This document shows positions 8,848 to 17,452 of a DNA stretch of 64,000 nt, piece after piece (within the stretch, counting starts at the first letter, position 1; the number at the start of each line of letters is the position of its first letter). The stretch comes from an uncultured Bacteroidales bacterium (lineage in GTDB: Bacteria > Bacteroidota > Bacteroidia > Bacteroidales > Muribaculaceae), in contig CADBBK010000004.1 in assembly GCA_902792895.1 (NCBI GenBank), forward strand, positions 210,928 to 274,927, given 5' to 3'. The position numbers and the translations under genes are program-made. Under the pieces are notes generated by a model, which saw only the letters and a list, made by a program, of their open reading frames with translations, was not told the origin of the DNA and ran no database searches.

Positions 8848-9894
8848 ATGACTGATAACATCGTAATTGGAAAACAAGAACCCCAAGCCGAGCGCCCGCC
8901 CCGCATGACGCTGGAGGAATTCTGTGGCAACGTGCGGCGCATGGAGTCACAGGGCCAGGACGGTGTCTCACTGTTCAACGAGGTCATCTCCAACGGGTAT
9001 GCGCCCGAACTCATTGCCGAGGATGAGTTCCAGCACAGCCGGCGCTTGGAACGCATCACCACCGAGATTACTCGGCGCTTCAGACAGGAAGGACTGCGCC
9101 TGGTGCTCGTGGCCGGTCCCTCATGCTCGGGCAAGACCACCACGTCGCGCTTTCTCACGCACATGTTGCGCGACAACGGCATCCAGCCCTGTGTTGTTTC
9201 ACTTGACAACTATTTCCTGAACCTCGACCAGCGACCCCTCGACATCAACGGCAACATCGACTATGAGTCATTCTACGGACTGGACCTCAAGCAATTGGGA
9301 CGTGACGTGGCAAGTCTGCTTGCTGGCGACCAGGTGTCAATGCCCACCTATGACTACGTCAAGGGCGAACGTGCCTACCACGGCAACACCCTCAAACTCG
9401 AGAACAACAGCCTGCTCTTCCTCGAGGGACTCCATGCCCTCAACCCGCAGTTGGTGCCCAACATCGACGAGGACGTGAAATTCAGCCTCTTCATCACCGC
9501 TCAAGCCACCATCTACTATGGCGAGAAAGTAGGACTCAGTGAACACGACAACCGTCTGCTGCGACGCATCTACCGTGATTACAACAGCCGCGGTGCCAGC
9601 GCCTTGCAGACACTGCAGTGGTGGCCCGGCGTGCTGCGTGGCGAGCACATGTGGATTTTGCCATTCGCCAGCCATGCCGATGCCTGGTTCAACACGTCGA
9701 TGGTGTTTGAGTTCTCGGCCATCAAGCCCCGCGTGGCACAGTTGCTGCACGAGGTACCCGAGAGCGAACCCGCTGAGTACCAGGTTGCCCAGCGCCTGAG
9801 TGCCGTCCTCGATCGTATCGCTCCGCTGACGCACGACGACTTTGTCGCCATCGCTCCCAAGCGCAAGTTCCTGCTCAGCAACGAGGGCAAGTAA
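8848..9894 (+). CDS. Second uridine-kinase-like nucleoside kinase (short form)
   Basis: The 348-residue product is a paralogue of the C-terminal two-thirds of the kinase at 7064-8749. It shares the P-loop (AGPSCSGKTTTS, about residue 88), SLDNYFLNLDQRPLDINGNIDYES, and FLEGLHALNPQLVPNI, but lacks the TGS and ThrRS-like N-terminal region. About 85 residues precede the P-loop and align with the linker helix region of the larger protein (ELIAEDEFQHSRRLERITTEI). Tandem position and shared motifs point to gene duplication followed by domain loss. The substrate may differ from that of its neighbour. A shared bidirectional terminator follows. Confidence 0.88.
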   Translation: MTDNIVIGKQEPQAERPPRMTLEEFCGNVRRMESQGQDGVSLFNEVISNGYAPELIAEDEFQHSRRLERITTEITRRFRQEGLRLVLVAGPSCSGKTTTSRFLTHMLRDNGIQPCVVSLDNYFLNLDQRPLDINGNIDYESFYGLDLKQLGRDVASLLAGDQVSMPTYDYVKGERAYHGNTLKLENNSLLFLEGLHALNPQLVPNIDEDVKFSLFITAQATIYYGEKVGLSEHDNRLLRRIYRDYNSRGASALQTLQWWPGVLRGEHMWILPFASHADAWFNTSMVFEFSAIKPRVAQLLHEVPESEPAEYQVAQRLSAVLDRIAPLTHDDFVAIAPKRKFLLSNEGK

Positions 9895-9930
9895 AGCATC
9901 ACACTCTAGAAAGATATATAGATTATCTAG

Positions 9931-9962
9931 CAACAAAAAAGCGGCTTTCGCCGCTTTTTTTA
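9931..9962. terminator. Bidirectional terminator between the second kinase gene and obgE
   Basis: AAAAAAGCGG CTTTC-GCCGCTTTTTTT forms a GC stem flanked by A and T runs, so it can end transcripts from both sides. The obgE stop codon lies within its T run. Confidence 0.85.
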
Positions 9963-11183
9963 TTCGTCATCGGGGTCGCTGACCACCTGGAAGTCTTTGT
10001 TCTCGTCCTCGTAGTCGCTCTCCCAGTATTCCTCGCTCCATTGCTGGCCGCCCGAGTCCACCATCTTGCCGCCTGCATTGGGTGCCTCGTCCTCCTCGTC
10101 ATCGGCTCCAAAGATGAAGTCGTCCTCGGCCTGCTCACGGTGGCGTGCATCGAGGTCACGGTGGGTAGGCGTCTCGGGGATGCGGTTGCGCTCATCATTG
10201 ATGGTGCGCCACAGCAGGTCCTTCAGTTCGGTCAGTCCCATCTGGGCTACGCTCGAGATAAACACGGCAGGGATGTCATCAGGCAATTCAGGACGCATCT
10301 GCTCGATGAGTTCCTCATCCAGCATGTCACATTTGGTGATGGCCAGCACGCGCGGTTTCTCCACCAGGTCGGGATTGAAGGTTTCCAACTCACGGCACAG
10401 GATGCCATATTCCTTGCGGATGTCATTGCTGTCGGCCGGCACCATGAACAGCAGCACGGCATTGCGCTCGATGTGTCGCAGGAACCTCAGGCCCAAGCCA
10501 CGACCCTCGCTGGCGCCCTCGATGATACCGGGGATATCGGCCATGACAAACGACTGTTGCCCGCGGTAGGACACAATGCCCAGGTTAGGCTCCAGCGTCG
10601 TGAAGGGGTAGTTGGCAATCTTGGGTTTTGCCGCACTGATGACGCTCAGCAGGGTAGATTTGCCCGCATTGGGGAATCCCACCAGACCCACGTCGGCCAG
10701 CAGTTTCAGTTCCAGGATCACGCTCTTTTCAACGCCTTTCTCGCCTGGCTGGGCAAAACGGGGCGTCTGGCGCGTCGCCGTCTTGAAGTGCTGGTTGCCC
10801 AGGCCACCACGGCCGCCGCGCAGCAGGCGCACGACCTGGCCGTCCTCGGTCACGTCACACAGGAACTGTCCCGTCTCGGCGTCATAAACCGCCGTGCCGC
10901 AAGGCACCTCGATGGTGCGGTCCTCGCCATCCTTGCCCGTACACTGGTTCTCACCGCCCGACTGGCCGTCGGTGGCAAACACGTGGCGCTGATATTTCAG
11001 GTGTATCAAGGTCCACAGGTTGCGGTTTCCCTTCAGGTAGATGTGGCCGCCGCGACCGCCGTCGCCGCCGTCAGGACCGCCCTTGGGGACATACTTGGCG
11101 CGGTGCAGGTGGGCCGATCCAGCCCCTCCCTTGCCACTGCGGCACAATATCTTCACATAATCGATAAAATTACTCTCTGCCAT
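9960..11183 (-). CDS. obgE: GTPase ObgE/CgtA
   Basis: Essential ribosome-associated GTPase of 50S assembly and stress control, 407 residues. The glycine-rich Obg domain is at the N-terminus ([48 protein letters not shown]). The G domain has G1 GFPNAGKST at about 167, G2/G3 [11 protein letters not shown] and [20 protein letters not shown], and NKxD as [10 protein letters not shown]. An acidic C-terminal extension (about the last 50 residues, many Asp and Glu) replaces the OCT domain of some Obg proteins. The ATG at 11183 is chosen over an ORF start at 11243 because the promoter element lies between the two and [12 protein letters not shown] is the normal family start. Confidence 0.97.
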   Translation of the reverse strand: MAESNFIDYVKILCRSGKGGAGSAHLHRAKYVPKGGPDGGDGGRGGHIYLKGNRNLWTLIHLKYQRHVFATDGQSGGENQCTGKDGEDRTIEVPCGTAVYDAETGQFLCDVTEDGQVVRLLRGGRGGLGNQHFKTATRQTPRFAQPGEKGVEKSVILELKLLADVGLVGFPNAGKSTLLSVISAAKPKIANYPFTTLEPNLGIVSYRGQQSFVMADIPGIIEGASEGRGLGLRFLRHIERNAVLLFMVPADSNDIRKEYGILCRELETFNPDLVEKPRVLAITKCDMLDEELIEQMRPELPDDIPAVFISSVAQMGLTELKDLLWRTINDERNRIPETPTHRDLDARHREQAEDDFIFGADDEEDEAPNAGGKMVDSGGQQWSEEYWESDYEDENKDFQVVSDPDDE

Positions 11184-11203
11184 AACTGTCTGTATTTTGT
11201 TTG

Positions 11204-11211
11204 CAAAGATA
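11204..11211 (-). promoter_or_regulatory. -7 promoter element of obgE
   Basis: Reads TATCTTTG on the minus strand, an exact TAnnTTTG match, 20 bases before the obgE ATG. Confidence 0.65.
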
Positions 11212-11330
11212 GTGAATTTTTTTGAATAACCCGCCTTACACATCCCCCAAACAACCCCCTGTCAACGTACTCCAAGCCTCAGGCTCGGAAAAACACTCTG
11301 CCAAAGCAAACAACTAAAAACTATTTTCAC

Positions 11331-11338
11331 TACCTTTG
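11331..11338 (+). promoter_or_regulatory. -7 promoter element of lgt
   Basis: TACCTTTG, an exact TAnnTTTG match, ends 33 bases before the lgt ATG at 11372. Confidence 0.65.
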
Positions 11339-11371
11339 CTACCGCAAAACAAGAAATCAACAGCAGACACG

Positions 11372-12262
11372 ATGATACTGGATTCCATTACTTGGACCGC
11401 GAGTCCTGAGTTTTTCAGCATAGGGCACATGACCGTGCGATGGTACGGGCTGATGTTTGCCATCGGCTTCCTGGTAGGCTATGAGATAGTTTACCGCATC
11501 TTCCGCCATGAGGGAGCCCGCGAGAGTTGGGTGGGCACTCTGTTCATCTATGTAGTCGTAGCCACCATACTGGGAGCCAGGCTGGGGCACGTCTTCTTCT
11601 ATGACTGGGGGTACTACTCACAGCATCTTGGAGACATCCCCAAGATTTGGGAAGGTGGACTGGCAAGCCACGGCGGCACCTTGGGCATTATGCTCGCCAT
11701 CTGGCTGTACAGCCGCTACGTGACACGCAAGCCCATGCTGTGGACCTTCGACCGCCTGATAGTGCCTGTGGGCCTTGTCGCTGCACTCATCCGCATCGGC
11801 AACCTGATGAACCACGAGATTTACGGTGGTGAGACCACCATGCCCTGGGGATTCCGTTTCATCGACAACGTGGGCCAGTGGATGCAGGGCGCCGAGCCCG
11901 TCTTCACGGCACCGTGCCACCCGACACAGATCTATGAGGCCGCCTTCTACCTGTTGACGTTCATCGTGTGCATGTTCATGTACTGGCGATGGCGCGCCCA
12001 GGAACGTGAGGGACTCCTCTTCGGCGTGTTCATGCTGGGCATCTTTGTGCCCCGCTTCTTCATTGAGTTCATCAAGAATGTGCAGGAACCGTGGGAAATC
12101 GCCATGCGTGCCAGCATCGGGCTGGATCAGGGCCAGTTGTTGAGTATTCCGTTCATCGTGCTGGGCATCTGGCTCATCGTCAGGGCTATGCGGCGACCGC
12201 GCGTCCCGCTGGAGTACCCCAACCGCTTTGCTGACGAGGAAACCGGCAAAAAGAAGAAATAA
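11372..12262 (+). CDS. lgt: Prolipoprotein diacylglyceryl transferase
   Basis: Inner-membrane enzyme that adds diacylglycerol from phosphatidylglycerol to the lipobox cysteine of prelipoproteins, 296 residues. Family signatures are GLASHGGTLGIMLAIWLYSR and RIGNLMNHEIYG followed by TTMPWGF, HPTQIYEA, and several hydrophobic segments. The ATG at 11372 is used because an in-frame TTG at 11336 overlaps the promoter element. It is 20 bases upstream of a lipoprotein gene and likely cotranscribed with it. Several lipoproteins in this window would be its substrates. Confidence 0.97.
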   Translation: MILDSITWTASPEFFSIGHMTVRWYGLMFAIGFLVGYEIVYRIFRHEGARESWVGTLFIYVVVATILGARLGHVFFYDWGYYSQHLGDIPKIWEGGLASHGGTLGIMLAIWLYSRYVTRKPMLWTFDRLIVPVGLVAALIRIGNLMNHEIYGGETTMPWGFRFIDNVGQWMQGAEPVFTAPCHPTQIYEAAFYLLTFIVCMFMYWRWRAQEREGLLFGVFMLGIFVPRFFIEFIKNVQEPWEIAMRASIGLDQGQLLSIPFIVLGIWLIVRAMRRPRVPLEYPNRFADEETGKKKK

Positions 12263-12282
12263 AGCGCTATTTTTAACTGAAT

Positions 12283-13032
12283 ATGAAACATCTCCACTAT
12301 TTCATACCGCTGCTGGCAGTGCTCGTGCTGGCTACCGGCTGCAAAAAGACCAAATCCGCAATGGACAACACCGCCACCCCAATGGAAGGCGCACCCGTGA
12401 TGATTGACGACACCACGGTCCAGGGCCTCAGAGTCTATTATCCCCAATTCAGCCACATCGACCTCGTCTGCGAGAAAATGCCCTCCAAGCAGGACACCAA
12501 CGTCATCTTCTGTGCCGAGGCTGCCTTTACCCACGAATTGCTCGACGAGTTTGCACACAGCAACATCGACGGCGACCATGTGAGCGGCGGCAAGCGTTAC
12601 AAGGGGGCCAAGTGCCACGACAACAGCGGTGCATTCGCTTGGTTCAGCGACACGACATGGGAGTTTGTCCACGGCGAGTATAGCGAATTGCTCGACAGTG
12701 TGGCCGAAGCCGGCGGAATGGGGTTCGGCCAGGCAATCATCATCTACAACGACGAGAGCATACGCCCGCTGTGGCGCGACGGCGTCAACCAGTACCGCGC
12801 CCTGTGTGAGAAGAACGGCCGCCTGTGCATCGTCGATAGCCGCAAGAAAGTTGAATACGAGAAGTTTGTAGAAATGCTCGAGGCGTTCGCACCGCGTTAC
12901 GCCCTCTACATGGACATGGGTGCCGGCTGGAACCACTCCTGGTGGCGAGACAGCCGCGGCAAGGTCCACGAAATCCACCCCATCGACAAGAAGTCCCGCT
13001 ATTGCACCAACTGGATCACCTTCTACAAGTGA
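12283..13032 (+). CDS. Lipoprotein of a conserved Bacteroidales family, possibly phosphodiester-glycosidase-like
   Basis: The 249-residue product has a lipoprotein signal (MKHLHYFIPLLAVLVLATGC). The body has conserved-looking blocks: VILCAEAA-like VIFCAEAAFTHELLDEF, HVSGGKRYKGAKCHDNSGAF, GGMGFGQAIIIYND and ALYMDMGAGWNHSWWRDSRG, ending CTNWITFYK. The GGMGFGQ and MDMGAGWN blocks remind me of Bacteroides proteins named as phosphodiester glycosidase (NAGPA-like) relatives, but I hold this weakly. The short gap to lgt (20 bases) suggests cotranscription. No terminator is obvious after it. Confidence 0.6.
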   Translation: MKHLHYFIPLLAVLVLATGCKKTKSAMDNTATPMEGAPVMIDDTTVQGLRVYYPQFSHIDLVCEKMPSKQDTNVIFCAEAAFTHELLDEFAHSNIDGDHVSGGKRYKGAKCHDNSGAFAWFSDTTWEFVHGEYSELLDSVAEAGGMGFGQAIIIYNDESIRPLWRDGVNQYRALCEKNGRLCIVDSRKKVEYEKFVEMLEAFAPRYALYMDMGAGWNHSWWRDSRGKVHEIHPIDKKSRYCTNWITFYK

Positions 13033-13179
13033 GCGAGGCATCCTTGACGTACTGATGCTCACGGCCACGCCAAGGCGAGGCCCTACAATGGTGGTTCCTA
13101 AAAAAGTCGTTGCTTATGTTGTTCCACGTTGTGCGCGTTGTTTGATAAACAATGCGGCTTAGCGTGGGGAAGGAGTGTG

Positions 13180-15543
13180 TCACTCCTGCGGAGCGGGAGC
13201 CGTGCGGATGTGCAGGTCGGCCTGCGGGAAGGGAATCTCGATGCCGTTTTCATTCAAGACACTGTAGATGTTCTCCTTAATCAAGGCGACATCGGCAACC
13301 TGTGAGGATACGCGCACCCACACGACGACCAGCAGGTCCACACTGCTCTCACCGAAGTTCTGGAACAGCACCTGTACACCCTTGCCTGGGTCATAGCAGT
13401 CAAGCTTGCTGATGCGCTCTATAATCATCTCGCGCACCGCGTCAATCTTGCTGCCGTAGGCCACACCCACCGTAATCTTGGCCATCTCGTAGCCGTGGTT
13501 ACGCGTCATGTTCTTGAAATTCTTGGTAAACAGCTGACTGTTGAGGAACGCGATGACCGAGCCGTCGATGGTCTCGACCAATGTGCTCTGGTAGTTGATG
13601 TTCTTGACCTTGCCGCGCACGCCGTCACACTCGATGACATCACCTATCTTGACACGGCCGTTCATCAGCGACAGGCCGTAGAAGAGGTTCTCGAGCGTGT
13701 CCTTCATGGCAAAACCGATACCAGTCGAGAGACCGGTGAGGATGAAGGTGATGCCCGTGCGGTTGACGTGCAGGGTTACCAGCACGATGTAGACGTAGAT
13801 GCCCCAGCCGATGTACTTGATGATGTTCATCGACAACGTCACGGCCTTGTTCTCGCTGCCGGTCTTATAGACCTTCCACAGCTGATAGCCCTGAATGAAC
13901 AGGTAGATGATGTAGTGGAACACAAAGGCAGCGGCCACGCAGAACAGCAGACGGTCCAGCGAGAGCACAATGAGTCCGGGCTGGTCCACAAACTTGTAGC
14001 GGAAGATGCGCTCACACCACTGTGTGAGGTCAAACACCTGAGCTGCCCAATAAATCGACAGCGCCACGCTGAGGGTAGCAGCGATGGGAACAACCATCTT
14101 ATAGACCGCATCATAGAACCATGTACGTCTCACGTCGGCATCTTCAGGAATGCGCCTGCGCTCGTAATTGTGCAGCAGGTCATAGACAACCGTGATGGTC
14201 TGGATGAGCGTCAGCTGCATGATCCACCAGATGAGCACCTGCACGCTCATCAACGTGTAACCCATCCATGCCATGACTGTGGACACGGCCATCACGGTGA
14301 ACGAGATCCATGAGTAGAACATGTCGCTGCGCGGCACATCAGCATTGTGGCGCCTGTTGACAATCAACTGCCACACGGTGAACACCAGCAGCAGGGGAGG
14401 GAAGACCAGATTGACCATGGTGCTGGGCAGGAAGACGATGCGGAAAAAGAACACCACAAATCCCACCAGCAGCACGGGCACATAGAGCTTGATGCCGCTC
14501 TTGACCGCACTGCTGTCCAAGCGGATGATGATAGACAACGTGATGACGGCAATCAGCCAAGCATACTCGCTCAGCAGTGTTGTGGCCATGGACATGAAGT
14601 TCTGATCAACGACACTGGAGATGATGAATGTGGCAATGCCAAACACCGCAGCCGCTACACAGATGACGATGCATGACCGTTTCTCGAGGAAGGTCTTGTA
14701 GGATGCGCGGGTAAGAAAACGCTTGGGTACCAGGAAACGCAGGATGAGCCAGCTCAGGACCAATGCACCGATGACATACACGGCCATGAAGATGAACAGG
14801 AAGCCGATGTATTCTCCACGCCATTCACTGCGCGTCTTGCGCGTAGGAGTATATTTCTCGGAGATGTCATCCCTACTGTTTTTCCAGTTGTAGTTAAACC
14901 GCTTAAGTATCTGGAAATAGTTCTGCCCGCCGTTGACAAACACGTTCTCGCGGATGCGTTCATACATCTCCATGGCATAGTCATTGAGTTTCTTGGCCTT
15001 CTTGGCCACCCACTGGCGCTGCTCATGATTGCCCTTCATGGTTTCACGGGTCTTGCGGATATCACTCTCGATGAACTTGGCCAGGAAGATGCAACTGTCA
15101 CGGGTGGCACGCATTGCCGGAGTCTTGAGCTGATAGTCAGGGATGTTGTTCAATGCCTGTACCAGGCTCTCATACTGCGCTATCTGCTCGTCCTGCTGCT
15201 GTTCAAACTGCTTGAACGAACGCGTGCGCGACACCCGGTTGTAGAGCGATGTAGCCTGGCCGCAGGCATAGGCCAGGTCAAACACGTTGGCCTCCTTCTG
15301 GCTATAGAGCATCAGTTCGATGTTGTTGCACAATTCCAGGTCACGCCCGATGCTGCGCTGGAACTGCTTGTTGCGTTGCTCAAAGCGCTTGGCACGCTCC
15401 TTCTGCTCCTGATGCGTCTCGCTCAGTTCCTCACACAACACGCTCAGCGTCTGCGCCATATTCTCCTCCTTGAGCACTGCACTTGCCGGCAGCATTGTCG
15501 CCAGCACCAGCAGTACCAGTAATAGTTGTCTCTTCATCATCAT
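13180..15543 (-). CDS. MscS-family mechanosensitive channel with large periplasmic N-terminal region
   Basis: The 787-residue product has a signal peptide (RQLLLVLLVLATMLPASA), a helical, charged periplasmic region (about 25-230; ETHQEQKERAKRFEQRNKQF), a series of hydrophobic segments between about 240 and 560, and a C-terminal MscS pore and beta domain. The pore and beta-domain block is GLSTGIGFAMKDTLENLFYG followed by SLMNGRVKIGDVIECDG. This build resembles the large MscK/MscM-type channels that release solutes on osmotic downshift. The start at 15543 (three ATGs follow one another at 15543, 15540 and 15537) gives a proper signal; an ORF start at 15612 would lie beyond the promoter. Confidence 0.92.
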   Translation of the reverse strand: MMMKRQLLLVLLVLATMLPASAVLKEENMAQTLSVLCEELSETHQEQKERAKRFEQRNKQFQRSIGRDLELCNNIELMLYSQKEANVFDLAYACGQATSLYNRVSRTRSFKQFEQQQDEQIAQYESLVQALNNIPDYQLKTPAMRATRDSCIFLAKFIESDIRKTRETMKGNHEQRQWVAKKAKKLNDYAMEMYERIRENVFVNGGQNYFQILKRFNYNWKNSRDDISEKYTPTRKTRSEWRGEYIGFLFIFMAVYVIGALVLSWLILRFLVPKRFLTRASYKTFLEKRSCIVICVAAAVFGIATFIISSVVDQNFMSMATTLLSEYAWLIAVITLSIIIRLDSSAVKSGIKLYVPVLLVGFVVFFFRIVFLPSTMVNLVFPPLLLVFTVWQLIVNRRHNADVPRSDMFYSWISFTVMAVSTVMAWMGYTLMSVQVLIWWIMQLTLIQTITVVYDLLHNYERRRIPEDADVRRTWFYDAVYKMVVPIAATLSVALSIYWAAQVFDLTQWCERIFRYKFVDQPGLIVLSLDRLLFCVAAAFVFHYIIYLFIQGYQLWKVYKTGSENKAVTLSMNIIKYIGWGIYVYIVLVTLHVNRTGITFILTGLSTGIGFAMKDTLENLFYGLSLMNGRVKIGDVIECDGVRGKVKNINYQSTLVETIDGSVIAFLNSQLFTKNFKNMTRNHGYEMAKITVGVAYGSKIDAVREMIIERISKLDCYDPGKGVQVLFQNFGESSVDLLVVVWVRVSSQVADVALIKENIYSVLNENGIEIPFPQADLHIRTAPAPQE

Positions 15544-15565
15544 CTTGTTCTCAAAATTGTGGCCG

Positions 15566-15573
15566 CAAAGATA
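15566..15573 (-). promoter_or_regulatory. -7 promoter element of the MscS-type channel gene
   Basis: Reads TATCTTTG on the minus strand, an exact TAnnTTTG match, 22 bases before the start codon. Confidence 0.65.
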
Positions 15574-15597
15574 ACATTTTCCACCAAATCCCGCAAC

Positions 15598-15655
15598 AAT
15601 TCCATCCGTCACCCACTATCATTCAAAATTCCATCCGTCACCCACTATCATTCAA
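15598..15655. repeat. Two perfect 29-bp tandem repeats
   Basis: The unit begins AATTCCATCCGTCACCCACT and is repeated exactly at 15598-15626 and 15627-15655. It lies just upstream of the MscS-type channel promoter (about 25 bases before the -7 element), so it could carry a protein-binding site or be a neutral duplication. Confidence 0.85.
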
Positions 15656-15686
15656 CTTGTGGGCTAATCATCACCATACCAGAAAC

Positions 15687-15720
15687 AACAGGGGATGTGC
15701 CGGCTGGCACACCCCCTGTT
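15687..15720 (-). terminator. Hairpin terminator of the second SusC/SusD operon
   Basis: AACAGGGGATGTGCC and GGCACACCCCCTGTT form a long stem around GGCT, 30 bases past the SusD stop. The T run on the minus strand is short (TGTTTCT), so termination efficiency is uncertain. Confidence 0.65.
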
Positions 15721-15749
15721 GGATATAGCGTTATAATCTATTTCAAAGA

Positions 15750-17405
15750 TTACTCAGCGGTGGGATCATTGATGCTCTTGTAACCACCGTTATAGTCGGT
15801 CTCCTTCAAGGGAACCTCCCATACCCAGTTGTTCACTGCATCGGGTGCGATCGTAACAGCAACAGCAGTGTGGGCATTGCCACCCTGAGCAAAGCTGTGA
15901 CGTACAACGGGCAGTTTCCAACGCTTCAGGTCACTCCACTGGAAGCCTTCGCCCCAGAGCTCAAGTGCACGGTAGTCGGCGATCTCGTTGAAGAGGTCCT
16001 GACCAGTCTTGCTGCAGGTGTAACCGGGGTTGCGGCCCGAACCAGCGTTCAAGCGAACGAGGGCATCCTGTGCATTGGCAGGCTGGTTCATGAAGTAGTA
16101 GCACTCAGCCTCGATAAGGAGCATCTCACTGGTGCGGATGTAGGGCAGATAACCAACGCCCGGGGTATCAAACACGTAGAACTTCAAGTGTCCACCCAGG
16201 TGATATACACCATAAGCGTAGGGCTCACTCAGACCGGGAGCTGCATGCTCCTGCACGTAGTTGTAAGCCTTCATGTAAGCATCCATGCTCGAGAATGCCA
16301 AACCGGCGGTCAGACCAATGTAACCGTAGGTCTGGTCAACCTGTGCGGGATCACTGCCATCGATGCCCAGACCACTCTCGGTGAGGAACAGCGACTTGCG
16401 GAAGTCCTCATCGGGGATGCGGTTGATGAGCTCACGGCCGATGCTACCAGCACCGTTCTGGGTGTTGGAAGCATAGTAACCGTTGCAGCTGTACTGGGTA
16501 CCATAGCTCCAGTACCAGTTGTTCTCATCGGCACTGCCATAGCTACCGAGAATCCACTCACTGGTGGGACGGCAGAAACCAGCACCATAAGCATCATTGC
16601 TCATCAAGGGATAACCATCCTCGGCAAGCTTTGCGTGGCTGAGGGCAGTCTGATAGTCCTCCTTGTAGAGGGCAGCACGGGCATAAACAGCGTGTGCAGC
16701 ATTCACATTAGGAGTCCAGCAATCATTAGCAGGACGGTCAATACCGCTCTCGTTGAACAGCGTGATGGCCTCGTCCAGATCCTTGTAAATCTGGGCATAA
16801 ACCTCGGCCATGCTCGACGGAGCAAGGTCACCGGTCGACTCATCAAGACGCAGAGGGAGACCCTGAGCAGAACCATTGTTGGAGTCTTTCCAGCGCTGGC
16901 AGTAGTAATGGATCAACTTCTCATAGCCATAGGCACGGAAGGTCAGGGCCGAGCCCTTGATGAACTTCTTGTCGGCATCACTACCCTCGGCATCGTCAAT
17001 GCGATTGATAATCACATTAGCCTGGGTAATCATCTGATAGTAGTAGTACCAAGCATAGTGGTTGTAAATGCTGGTCTTATTGGTGTGATAGGTCTGGTTG
17101 TGGATAGGAGCCCAACCCGAAGCATACTGGTTGTAGTTGTAGTCCTGGGAGGGATAGTTCTCATACAGACGCATGATGGCATTCTCACCACAGAAACCCT
17201 GTGAATAGTTACCATGCTGGATGGTCATCGTCTTGGCCACACCGTTCAGTGCCTTGTAGGCATTGTCAACGGTTGCGATGGCCGAAACATCGCTAATCGA
17301 TTCGGTGGGTTTTGTCTCGAGATAATCCTCACCACAAGAGGTGGTAGCCAATGCAGCACCGATCAGCAGACCGCTCAATAAAAATCTATTTATATACTTT
17401 TTCAT
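15750..17405 (-). CDS. SusD/RagB family outer-membrane lipoprotein
   Basis: Substrate-capturing partner of the SusC gene just upstream (35-base gap), 551 residues. The ATG at 17405 starts a lipoprotein signal (MKKYINRFLLSGLLIGAALA then TTSCG); an ATG four codons upstream is less likely. Mature start EDYLETKPTESISDVSAIATV and the TPR-like block SALTFRAYGYEKLIHYYCQRW are typical, as are YIRTSEMLLIEAECYYFMNQ and LWGEGFQWSDLKRWKLP near the C-terminus. It is quite diverged from the SusD at 4261, so the two systems probably import different substrates. Confidence 0.95.
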   Translation of the reverse strand: MKKYINRFLLSGLLIGAALATTSCGEDYLETKPTESISDVSAIATVDNAYKALNGVAKTMTIQHGNYSQGFCGENAIMRLYENYPSQDYNYNQYASGWAPIHNQTYHTNKTSIYNHYAWYYYYQMITQANVIINRIDDAEGSDADKKFIKGSALTFRAYGYEKLIHYYCQRWKDSNNGSAQGLPLRLDESTGDLAPSSMAEVYAQIYKDLDEAITLFNESGIDRPANDCWTPNVNAAHAVYARAALYKEDYQTALSHAKLAEDGYPLMSNDAYGAGFCRPTSEWILGSYGSADENNWYWSYGTQYSCNGYYASNTQNGAGSIGRELINRIPDEDFRKSLFLTESGLGIDGSDPAQVDQTYGYIGLTAGLAFSSMDAYMKAYNYVQEHAAPGLSEPYAYGVYHLGGHLKFYVFDTPGVGYLPYIRTSEMLLIEAECYYFMNQPANAQDALVRLNAGSGRNPGYTCSKTGQDLFNEIADYRALELWGEGFQWSDLKRWKLPVVRHSFAQGGNAHTAVAVTIAPDAVNNWVWEVPLKETDYNGGYKSINDPTAE

Positions 17406-17452
17406 AATGATTGTCATTTAGAAAATACTTTGTTAATTGATCATCTGATTCA

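Noticed and set aside
10041-11225. A 394-codon plus-strand frame opposite obgE
   Set aside because: Shadow of obgE on the other strand; no start signal or family features.
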